Origin: Patescibacteria group bacterium UBA6130
GTDB lineage: Bacteria; Patescibacteriota; Microgenomatia; UBA12405; UBA6130
DNA length: 12,303 nucleotides
NCBI GenBank assembly: GCA_002428285.1
Contig: DIVO01000078.1
Span: forward strand, 1 to 12,303
Direction: 5' to 3'
The notes under the pieces are model-generated. The model saw only the letters and a list, made by a program, of their open reading frames with translations, had not been told where the DNA came from and searched no databases. This document shows, in pieces, positions 1 through 5,979 of the stretch (position 1 is the first letter of the stretch; each line of letters opens with the position of its first letter). The translations under genes were made by a program, and so were the position numbers.

Positions 1-643
1 CAGCAAAAATAGACAAGTAAAAATCCAATAACTTTACTTTATATTGCTTTAAAGTAGGCCTGCTGGAATCTCCTCGGCTAACCGACTCGCTCCTCCTTTT
101 ACCACTGGCCAAAAATAGCGATAAAAAAACAACTGTAAATGTCAACCAAACAGGCAAATGATAACCGCTGGCAATTTCACCCCCAAGAGCTCTAAGAATA
201 AAGGCTGAAGATATAGCCAAAATGTCCCAAACCGCTCTTCTTTTCAAAACAAAGGTATAAGAGATGTGTAAAAGGAAAAAAGCCGTAACCAAAAGAGAGA
301 AACCAAAATTTACTAAAGAAGCGATTCCAAATCCAAGAAAAAATAAAACCAAAAGATCTATTACCGCCACCTGATGAGTAATTAGTCCTTTGGCAATTGG
401 TCTTTCTTTTTTCTTAGGATGTTTACGGTCAAATGGAGCATCAACAAGATCATTTAAAATATAAGACGCTGAAGAAACTAGAGATAAAGAAAAAAAGGCA
501 GCTATAACTTTTATCAGCACATCTACTTCAAATAAATACCCCGAAATAATTAATGCAGCAAAAACTGATAAATTTTTTGTCCATTGCAAAGGACGCATAG
601 AAACAAGAAGTGCTTTCACAGACAAAGGCAATTGTAATTTCAT
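1..643 (-). CDS. UbiA-family decaprenyl-phosphate phosphoribosyltransferase-like protein (partial, 3' end off window)
   Basis: Polytopic inner-membrane prenyltransferase. The family transfers 5-phosphoribosyl from PRPP to polyprenyl phosphate, the step before decaprenylphosphoryl-ribose/arabinose. 214 residues are visible from ATG 643; the C-terminus lies beyond base 1. The first Asp-rich motif is clear at residues 64-82: N64-D65-xx-D68-xxx-D72-R73-x-H75-P76, then R81-P82. The second half carries LKRR (133-136), D140 and ILRALGGEIASG (149-160), followed by FLASGKRR (177-184), all typical of the Rv3806c-like branch rather than ubiquinone- or heme-type UbiA. Several hydrophobic segments fit the multi-helix fold. 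It starts 13 nt after the stop of the upstream surface-protein gene, with no Shine-Dalgarno, so it is probably the last visible gene of the pil-like operon. Family assignment is strong; the exact substrate is inferred. Confidence 0.85.
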   Translation of the reverse strand, partial: MKLQLPLSVKALLVSMRPLQWTKNLSVFAALIISGYLFEVDVLIKVIAAFFSLSLVSSASYILNDLVDAPFDRKHPKKKERPIAKGLITHQVAVIDLLVLFFLGFGIASLVNFGFSLLVTAFFLLHISYTFVLKRRAVWDILAISSAFILRALGGEIASGYHLPVWLTFTVVFLSLFLASGKRRSESVSRGDSSRPTLKQYKVKLLDFYLSIFA

Positions 644-656
644 TTGCTCAATTATA

Positions 657-2102
657 TTACATTATGACAAGAGCAGAAATTGCCATAAGCATCAAGCTGC
701 CGATAATAATAAACAGTTTGGGATAACCATAACCTGTGGCAGGAACTCCAGATTGAGTTGAAGGCATAGTCTGAGTAACTAAAGGAGTTGGTGTTAAAGA
801 CAATTTGCTTGTACTGGTTGGCAAAACTGTAGGGCTAGGTTTTTGAGTAGGAGTACTGATAACCGCAACTGTGGGTGTAATGGTTCCTGAAGGCGTTGAG
901 GTAAAAGCAGGCCCTAAATCGCTCTCCACAGCCATAACAGTAAAATTTCTCACAATTGTTTCAATATTGCCATTTGGAGCAACATATTTAACCGTTAAAG
1001 TGTGCTCACCTGGTTCTAAATCAGCCGGAGGAGTCCAACTCCATTTCTGGTCACTGTTAATCTGTAAAGAATCGGTATATTTTTGTTCGGATTCAATTGT
1101 AATATCGATGCTCCCTCCCGCCTGTCCTGATCCAAAAAACTCCGGTCTGTGAGTATATATGACCTCACCATCTTCAGGGTTACTAACTTCAAAATCAGTT
1201 TTAATCGGAACCTTTGTGGGAAACTCTGCCTGAAAACCACTATTATCTTCATTGGAGGAAGAATCGAAAGAGGGGGTTTCATTTCTTAAATCCTGAGTCT
1301 GACCAAGAACAATCAAGGGTACAGGAGTATTGTTGTCTGTGTAATTTACAATAGTCGCATCGCCATAAACACCACCATAAATTTTTACTACTTCTTCCAA
1401 TCTTGTTTGAGGCAACTGAGACAGAGCAGTCAGATCAGAATTGTAGGAAACACTTAAAGGAATAACCCAATTGCCTTGGGATGAAGTTATCGAAGAAAGC
1501 ATTGCCATTCCTGGAATTTCAAGAATAACAATAGCTCCGGAAGCATCTGCTCCTGAAGAAGATCGAATTTGTCCATAGGCTAAATTAGCTTCAGGCAATG
1601 AACCACTTAACATTCGAGCAGTTTTGACTTTATATGCCCCATCTTTAAACACCTTATCTGATGAAATAATATTAAATAGATATTCCTTTTCCGATTCCAA
1701 TCTACCATCAACTAAAATATAATGAGTATAATAACTGCCAGGAGAAGATGAATCTCTAACATCATAATAATTAATATAAGAACCATTAACATTCGCTTGC
1801 ACAAAACCGGTCACCTGACCTTCAGTCACCCAAGAAACCACAAAAGATCGGTCAGTTATGTTGCTGATATTTACCATTTTGGGCTCGTATTGAACTGATG
1901 CCCCCGAAAAAAATACCAATGTCCTTGGCAATACTATTATCACTAAAATTGGGAGTATTAAGAGTAAAAAAATCCCAACCGGAGAGGGAATACTTCTAAT
2001 TTTCCAAATTCCACTAAGTGTTTTAAAAGAAAAACTCGTCTTACTCTTTAAAGACTTATCGTCCTGAGCAATATTATTTTGTTCTTGATCATTGCTGTTC
2101 AT
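657..2102 (-). CDS. Membrane-anchored surface protein with FN3-like, carboxypeptidase-regulatory-like and Ig-like domains and a Thr/Pro stalk
   Basis: 481 residues from ATG 2102. A cytoplasmic N-terminus (1-42) is followed by a TM helix (about 43-60). Next come an FN3-like domain (about 70-162, with VNISNITDRSFVVSWVT), a carboxypeptidase-regulatory-like beta domain (about 176-265, YGQIRSSSGADASGA), a bacterial Ig-like domain (about 305-390, ending GEHTLTVKYVAPNGN), a Ser/Thr/Pro-rich linker (400-452), a VPATG pentapeptide (453-457) and a C-terminal hydrophobic helix (about 462-481). VPATG plus helix resembles a sortase signal, but no basic tail follows. The bulk should be extracellular, held at both ends. 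ATG 2102 is preferred over GTG 2108 because AGGGG (2112-2116) lies 9 nt before the ATG and only 3 nt before the GTG. It overlaps the upstream gene by 14 nt. A pilus-associated or adhesive role is inferred from context; domain boundaries are by eye. Confidence 0.8.
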   Translation of the reverse strand: MNSNDQEQNNIAQDDKSLKSKTSFSFKTLSGIWKIRSIPSPVGIFLLLILPILVIIVLPRTLVFFSGASVQYEPKMVNISNITDRSFVVSWVTEGQVTGFVQANVNGSYINYYDVRDSSSPGSYYTHYILVDGRLESEKEYLFNIISSDKVFKDGAYKVKTARMLSGSLPEANLAYGQIRSSSGADASGAIVILEIPGMAMLSSITSSQGNWVIPLSVSYNSDLTALSQLPQTRLEEVVKIYGGVYGDATIVNYTDNNTPVPLIVLGQTQDLRNETPSFDSSSNEDNSGFQAEFPTKVPIKTDFEVSNPEDGEVIYTHRPEFFGSGQAGGSIDITIESEQKYTDSLQINSDQKWSWTPPADLEPGEHTLTVKYVAPNGNIETIVRNFTVMAVESDLGPAFTSTPSGTITPTVAVISTPTQKPSPTVLPTSTSKLSLTPTPLVTQTMPSTQSGVPATGYGYPKLFIIIGSLMLMAISALVIM

Positions 2103-2535
2103 TTTCACTTTCCCCTACGGTTTCAGCAGGTTGACTAATAATCTCTGTCGGCTCAGGCGAAATAAGTTCTGAAGACTCTGTTGACAAGGGAATTTCCTGA
2201 AAGCCTTCAAATAATTGATTTTCATTAGAATCCATAACAATCTCTGTCGTTTCGGGAAAAGCCAATTTGAATTGTTCACTTATTTCTTCAACCGAATATA
2301 ATCTCAGCCCTTGAATTGTGTCAAATATTTCCAATTGCAGATTGGGATTAATTCTTTTAATTAGGTGCTCGGAGGCTTCAACTTCATCTGTACCCGATGA
2401 ACGATGATACCCTTCGAAAGATAGCCATATGAATAGGAGAACAATCAAACTTGTTGAAATATAAAAAAACTTTTTTATAAAAGTTTTCTTTTTCTCCAAC
2501 TCTGATCTTTCTTTCATACGATCAATAGTTTCCAT
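2089..2535 (-). CDS. Single-pass membrane protein of unknown function in the pilP position
   Basis: 148 residues from ATG 2535. I do not recognise a family. A short charged, probably cytoplasmic N-terminus rich in Lys/Glu (1-22) is followed by one TM helix (about 23-39). An outward domain of about 75 residues follows (RINPNLQLEIFDTIQGLRLY around 61-80), then an acidic Ser/Glu/Pro-rich tail (about 117-148). It begins 2 nt after the stop of the pilO-like gene and overlaps the surface-protein gene by 14 nt, so it is translationally embedded between them. Its place right after pilN-pilO is where PilP sits in proteobacterial operons, but no lipobox is visible, so PilP homology is not claimed. Frame-extended alternatives begin at TTG 2568, inside pilO; ATG 2535 is preferred. 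There is no good Shine-Dalgarno. Confidence 0.7.
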   Translation of the reverse strand: METIDRMKERSELEKKKTFIKKFFYISTSLIVLLFIWLSFEGYHRSSGTDEVEASEHLIKRINPNLQLEIFDTIQGLRLYSVEEISEQFKLAFPETTEIVMDSNENQLFEGFQEIPLSTESSELISPEPTEIISQPAETVGESENEQQ

Positions 2536-2537
2536 TT

Positions 2538-3215
2538 TTATTTTTTCTCTGATACAGGCGTTACCCAAACACCCATCTTTCCTTTTAGGTTAACAACAAT
2601 AATATTGGGGTCAATTGCATCCTCGGCTTTAAATGGTGAAAGTGAATAAGAATCAATAAAAATTGCCCTTCTGGAAGAATATAGATCACTAATAAAACTC
2701 ATTACATCCTCATAACTGCCCGATCCGCTGTAATTAAAATCTATTAAGCCTTTTTCAGAAGTAATATCCGGAAAAGTTAAATCATTGGCTGAAAAAGATT
2801 CGCTCGTGATGTTATGGTCCAAAGCCACACCAAGCAGCTGAGATGTTCCTTGAGCTACATCAAATTTTTCAGGATAATACTCATCCAACAATGGCAGTTT
2901 TTCCTCAGCAGAAAAGTAAGAATTTTGAGCACTAACCAAGCTGTTAATTTTTACAGACATTTTTTCATTTAAAATCTGCCTGCTTTTTATTTCTCCCAGC
3001 AACGAAGTTATTGCCAAAACAGTGGGTCTGATGGCAAAAAGAACAAAAAATAAGACCAAAAATACCGTCAAGGTAGCTTCCAAATAAGGCCAAATGTCAT
3101 TGCTTAAAATTAATTTTTTAAGATTTTTTCTAAGTCTTAAAATAAAACTAAGCTGATTTTCTATCTTTGACAAAGGCTTTGGTATAATTTTTTCAGGACT
3201 TGTCTGTTTGTTCAT
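2538..3215 (-). CDS. pilO: PilO-like type IV pilus inner-membrane assembly protein
   Basis: 225 residues from ATG 3215. PilO pairs with PilN in the inner membrane to form the periplasmic alignment ring of type IV pili or type II secretion. The layout fits: a basic cytoplasmic N-terminus (1-42), one TM helix (about 45-64), a coiled-coil-like stretch (about 70-108) and a ferredoxin-like C-terminal region containing YSGSGSYEDVMSFISDLY (162-179), the usual PilO-type central pattern. It overlaps the end of the pilN-like gene by 23 nt and is followed 2 nt later by the next gene. A GTG at 3227 would add four residues; ATG is chosen because neither start has a Shine-Dalgarno. Identity rests on topology, the central motif and position; PilO proteins diverge strongly in sequence, so it could also be a general PilO/GspM-like protein. 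Confidence 0.68.
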   Translation of the reverse strand: MNKQTSPEKIIPKPLSKIENQLSFILRLRKNLKKLILSNDIWPYLEATLTVFLVLFFVLFAIRPTVLAITSLLGEIKSRQILNEKMSVKINSLVSAQNSYFSAEEKLPLLDEYYPEKFDVAQGTSQLLGVALDHNITSESFSANDLTFPDITSEKGLIDFNYSGSGSYEDVMSFISDLYSSRRAIFIDSYSLSPFKAEDAIDPNIIVVNLKGKMGVWVTPVSEKK

Positions 3216-3777
3216 TATCTTGTTCACTAATATCTTTAAAATCTATACCGATACTTATTTTAGTTCCTTCTGCTAACTGAGATCTCTCAATCTTGCCAAT
3301 CCTAATTTTTAGAATTTTTTCATCCTTACTTAGTCTATTCAGAAATAAAGCCAGACTTTCTTCAGATAAAATATTTACCGCCAAGCTCCCTTTAGGAATG
3401 TCTGTAGTTTTAGATAAACTAAATTGCTCAATCACAACATCCTTTGGTAAGTTATCAGCAACGATCTTTAGATATAAATTTAATTCCTCGTATTCATTGA
3501 TAAAGTTCGCCGCTGAGCTAATCCTCGACTGCAAAGCTAAAAAATCTTTCTCAAAAGGCTGGGAACTCTCAAGAATTATTCTCTTTTGTCTAACTATATC
3601 TCCAAGATCATTATTTTTGGTATCCAGCCAAAATCTTGAAATAAATGCCATAAGAACAAGTAATTCAGTAATAACAAGAATTGCTCTTCCTGAGGTTGTT
3701 AGCCACTGGACAATTCTGCCTCCGGCCGTAGCCTCAATAGGTTTTTTCGCAAGAAGAGAGATCTTTTTTTTAGCCAT
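3193..3777 (-). CDS. pilN: PilN-like fimbrial assembly protein
   Basis: 194 residues from ATG 3777. PilN is a bitopic inner-membrane protein that binds PilM with its cytoplasmic N-terminus and PilO through its outer domain. Visible parts are a basic N-terminus with ISLLAKK (6-12), a degenerate form of the INLLP PilM-binding motif, then GGRIVQW (19-25), a TM helix (about 31-50), a coiled-coil-like segment (55-110) and a ferredoxin-like domain (110-182) with LPKDVVIEQFSLS (110-122). The GR..QW...GR...ITELLV.MAF.SRFWLD arrangement is typical of CPR fimbrial assembly proteins as I recall them. It heads the operon, with a promoter at 3797-3825. A longer reading from TTG 3825 would run through that promoter and is rejected. 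No Shine-Dalgarno; no pilM, pilB or pilC lies within the window. Confidence 0.75.
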   Translation of the reverse strand: MAKKKISLLAKKPIEATAGGRIVQWLTTSGRAILVITELLVLMAFISRFWLDTKNNDLGDIVRQKRIILESSQPFEKDFLALQSRISSAANFINEYEELNLYLKIVADNLPKDVVIEQFSLSKTTDIPKGSLAVNILSEESLALFLNRLSKDEKILKIRIGKIERSQLAEGTKISIGIDFKDISEQDNEQTDKS

Positions 3778-3796
3778 TATATGTTTACTTAAGATC

Positions 3797-3825
3797 AGTA
3801 TATTAGACCGAAAAAAAGAAGTCAA
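3797..3825 (-). promoter_or_regulatory. Sigma70-type promoter of the pilN-like operon
   Basis: Reading the minus strand, a -35 box TTGACT (3825-3820) is followed by a 17-bp spacer and a -10 box TATACT (3802-3797). Each hexamer matches consensus at five of six positions. The likely start of transcription is near 3790, giving a leader of about 13 nt before ATG 3777. No Shine-Dalgarno lies in that leader. It lies between the end of murJ and pilN, so it can drive all five downstream genes. Confidence 0.7.
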
Positions 3826-3853
3826 AGACTAATTACCAGGCACAAGAGTAAGT

Positions 3854-3878
3854 AAAAACTACACCTAAATTAGGGTGT
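3854..3878 (-). terminator. Weak candidate intrinsic terminator after murJ
   Basis: On the minus strand, ACACC (3878-3874) can pair with GGTGT (3865-3861), with a possible short A-T extension past a bulged C. Two bases later there is a run of five T (3858-3854). The stem is short, and its 5' half overlaps the murJ stop codon region. It would separate murJ from the pil-like operon, which starts from its own promoter about 30 nt further on. The small stem makes this tentative. Confidence 0.35.
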
Positions 3879-5516
3879 TCTTCGAGAAAGAATGGGTTTA
3901 GCGTAAAATTTCACCAATCGTACGATGTCTTGAAAAACATCAAGTTTGAGAAGATGTGAAAGAAATAGAAATACAACCAAAGAGCAGCCTGAAGAGACAC
4001 CGGTAAGAAAAGCAAGTCCTATCACCCTTGTGGTGTCAAATACTCGGATATCTAAAAATTTCATGGCAACATAGGCAACAAATCCAGAAACAGAATTAAT
4101 GAGCAGCAGCTTAACCAAGAAAGATACCTGGAGTTGAGTTTTAATATCAAAATGATTCACTTTATACATAAGGATGATATACATTGAAACCAGCTGAAAT
4201 ACCCCTGCCACAGAAAGAGCAATTACTAAAGAATAAATCCCCCATTCAAATGAATAAATTCCCAACAAACTTAAAATAAAATTAATCACTAAAGAAACAA
4301 GGGAAACATAAAAAGTTGTTCTAGTATCTTGAAGAGCATAAAAAGCCCTAGCTAAAATTTGTATTCCCGCCTGAGATAAGATTGCCGGAATACTAAAAGC
4401 AATAAGTCTTCCTGTAATAACTGTAGCTTCCCAGGGAAATTGGCGGCTTCCGAAAATTAAACGGACAATCGGTATTCTAAGAACCAAAAGCAGACTAGCA
4501 ATGAATGAGGTAAGATAAAACACTTGTCTTAAGGAAAGTATAATTTTCTGTTTAAATAAAGGGTATTTATTTCTAGCCCAAAGGTTAGAAAAATAAGGAA
4601 ATACTGCTTGACCCAAAGTCACACCAATCAACCTAACAGGTAAAATATATAAATGTTCTGCTAAGTAATATAGTGATAGACTACCGGCGGGAAGCAAACT
4701 TGCTAAAACCACCGGAAGAGTCGATTCGATCTCAGAAAGACCTAGTGACAAAGTTCGCGGCAGCATTAACCTTAAAATCTTTTTTGTCCCCTTGTTTAAA
4801 ATTTTCTTTGGAAGCTCAAACCTAAATCCCAAAGACACAAGGGCCGGAAATTGAATCAAAAAGTGCCCAAAAGCTCCTATAACAACTCCAAAAGCAGGAG
4901 CAAAAATACCAAAACTATGAGAAAAAAGAACAATCCCTAAAATTATAAATATGTTGTAAATTATTGGAGCAAGTGCGGGTAAAAGAAATCTTTTCTGCGC
5001 CTGCAACATGCCAGAAGAAAAACTGCTCAAAACAAAAAATCCTTGGGCAAAAATCATTACTCTTGTCAATCTAGCCATTAATGAGATCTGTTCAGAATCA
5101 AAACCTGGGGCAATAATGGCTGATATTGGCTGGGCAAAAATTATTACCAAACCACCTAAGGCAAAAAATGCTATTCCCAAAATTGCCATCAACGAAGAAG
5201 CCAGTTTGTAAGCCTGTTTTTTATCTTTTACCCAATACTCGAAAAACACCGGCATAAAAGCAGCCGACAAAGCTCCTGTTACCAGCAATCTGAATAATAA
5301 ATCAGGTATACGGAAAGCTGCATTATAAACGTCGAGCTGAAAAGCGCAGCAGGAGAAAAAATATTGATAAAGCAAACGATCCCTAAGTAAGCCAAATAAC
5401 GTCGAGATAGCGAAAGCAACCAAAAGAACAACAGCAGCTGAAGTGGTCGTTTTCTGCTTTCTCATGAAATGCTTGCCATTTATTGTATTGTTTAGAAAGG
5501 ATTTCAAACTATCCAT
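3870..5516 (-). CDS. murJ: Lipid II flippase MurJ (MviN family)
   Basis: 548 residues from ATG 5516, a full-length polytopic MOP-superfamily protein. MurJ moves undecaprenyl-linked peptidoglycan precursor (lipid II) across the cytoplasmic membrane. The N-terminal signature is clear: STLFGLLRDR (38-47, with R45-D46), then D62-VYNAAFRIPDLLFRLL (62-78) and GALSAAFMPVFFEYW (81-95). About fourteen hydrophobic segments follow, including the PLFKQKIILSLRQ loop of the second half. About 25 residues precede the usual MurJ start, so the internal ATG at 5465 (MRKQKTTTSAA) is a possible alternative. I keep ATG 5516 because an extended -10 promoter ends 10 nt before it. A Cys pair (C56-C57) in the first extracytoplasmic loop is uncommon in my experience. 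The gene is transcribed divergently from rpsT. Confidence 0.93.
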   Translation of the reverse strand: MDSLKSFLNNTINGKHFMRKQKTTTSAAVVLLVAFAISTLFGLLRDRLLYQYFFSCCAFQLDVYNAAFRIPDLLFRLLVTGALSAAFMPVFFEYWVKDKKQAYKLASSLMAILGIAFFALGGLVIIFAQPISAIIAPGFDSEQISLMARLTRVMIFAQGFFVLSSFSSGMLQAQKRFLLPALAPIIYNIFIILGIVLFSHSFGIFAPAFGVVIGAFGHFLIQFPALVSLGFRFELPKKILNKGTKKILRLMLPRTLSLGLSEIESTLPVVLASLLPAGSLSLYYLAEHLYILPVRLIGVTLGQAVFPYFSNLWARNKYPLFKQKIILSLRQVFYLTSFIASLLLVLRIPIVRLIFGSRQFPWEATVITGRLIAFSIPAILSQAGIQILARAFYALQDTRTTFYVSLVSLVINFILSLLGIYSFEWGIYSLVIALSVAGVFQLVSMYIILMYKVNHFDIKTQLQVSFLVKLLLINSVSGFVAYVAMKFLDIRVFDTTRVIGLAFLTGVSSGCSLVVFLFLSHLLKLDVFQDIVRLVKFYAKPILSRRTP

Positions 5517-5526
5517 CACTAAGGAG

Positions 5527-5555
5527 AATATATCACGCTAGAAGAGCTACAACAA
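5527..5555 (-). promoter_or_regulatory. murJ promoter with extended -10
   Basis: On the minus strand, TTGTTG (5555-5550, a weak -35) is followed by a 17-bp spacer and TATATT (5532-5527). TGA immediately precedes the -10, giving an extended -10 element. Transcription should start near 5520, about 4 nt before ATG 5516, so the messenger would be almost leaderless. The box lies back to back with the rpsT promoter. Confidence 0.6.
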
Positions 5556-5563
5556 TATCTTCC

Positions 5564-5592
5564 TTGATAAATTACTTTTATGCTGATAAAAT
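5564..5592 (+). promoter_or_regulatory. rpsT promoter with extended -10
   Basis: TTGATA (5564-5569) is followed by a 17-bp spacer and TAAAAT (5587-5592), five of six matches to consensus in each box. TGA (5584-5586) directly precedes the -10 hexamer, making it an extended -10. Only 9 nt separate the -10 from the rpsT ATG at 5602, so transcription should begin at or within a few bases of the start codon. It probably serves rpsT, metG and tatD together. Confidence 0.7.
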
Positions 5593-5601
5593 TACAGCCA
5601 A

Positions 5602-5925
5602 ATGCCAATAACATCATCAGCCCGAAAAGCTGTCAGACAAAGCAGAAGAAAAAAAGCAATTAATAGCAGAACAAAAAAGAAATTTACTCTTTCTATAAAG
5701 AGCTTTGAAAAATCTCCAAAAACTGGAGAGCTGCCGACTGTCTATAAAATCATTGATTTAGCAACCAAAAAAAATCTGATTCATGCCAATAAAGCGTCAA
5801 GAATTAAAAGCAGGCTTTCAAAATTAGCTTCAGCTAAAATTACCAAGCCTAAGACTCCGGTTAAACCCAAAAAAACTACCTCCAAAATACAAAAAAGAGG
5901 TAAAATGACTACAAAGAAAGCTTGA
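5602..5925 (+). CDS. rpsT: 30S ribosomal protein S20
   Basis: 107 residues. S20 binds 16S rRNA in the body of the small subunit and supports its assembly. The N-terminus MPITSSARKAVRQSRRKK is the standard S20 signature (MPxxKSAxKxxRQSxxR), followed by a helical region (about 20-60) and the conserved segment LIHANKASRIKSRLSKLA (59-76), matching the usual H.N.A.R.KSRL pattern. Beyond it, residues 79-107 form a tail rich in Lys, Thr and Pro, longer than the roughly 87-residue typical protein. The gene has no Shine-Dalgarno; the promoter lies 9 nt before its ATG. It ends in TGA, 54 nt before metG, with no clear terminator between them. Confidence 0.95.
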   Translation: MPITSSARKAVRQSRRKKAINSRTKKKFTLSIKSFEKSPKTGELPTVYKIIDLATKKNLIHANKASRIKSRLSKLASAKITKPKTPVKPKKTTSKIQKRGKMTTKKA

Positions 5926-5979
5926 ATGCAGTAGCAATTAATAGCAATATCAATCTTTCTTAATCTTAACTAGATAATT

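Noticed and set aside
770..910. Thr/Pro-rich coding stretch as a DNA tandem repeat
   Set aside because: The protein is low-complexity but the codons and spacing vary, and no repeat unit is kept at the DNA level.
871..1152. Open frame on the plus strand opposite the surface-protein gene
   Set aside because: It is antisense to the Thr/Pro stalk and Ig-like domain of a convincing gene and has no recognisable protein features or promoter.
3778..3825. TTG start at 3825 giving a longer PilN
   Set aside because: The added 16 residues would be encoded by the -35/-10 promoter region itself, and ATG 3777 gives a standard PilN N-terminus.
3293..3832. 179-residue open frame on the plus strand opposite pilN
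   Set aside because: It is a mirror of the pilN-like gene. The minus-strand protein has the topology, motif and promoter; this one reads as noise and covers the pilN promoter.
5938..5966. Possible separate metG promoter (TTAATA, 17 bp, TAATCT)
   Set aside because: The -10 matches only three of six positions and there is no extended -10; read-through from the rpsT promoter is a simpler account.
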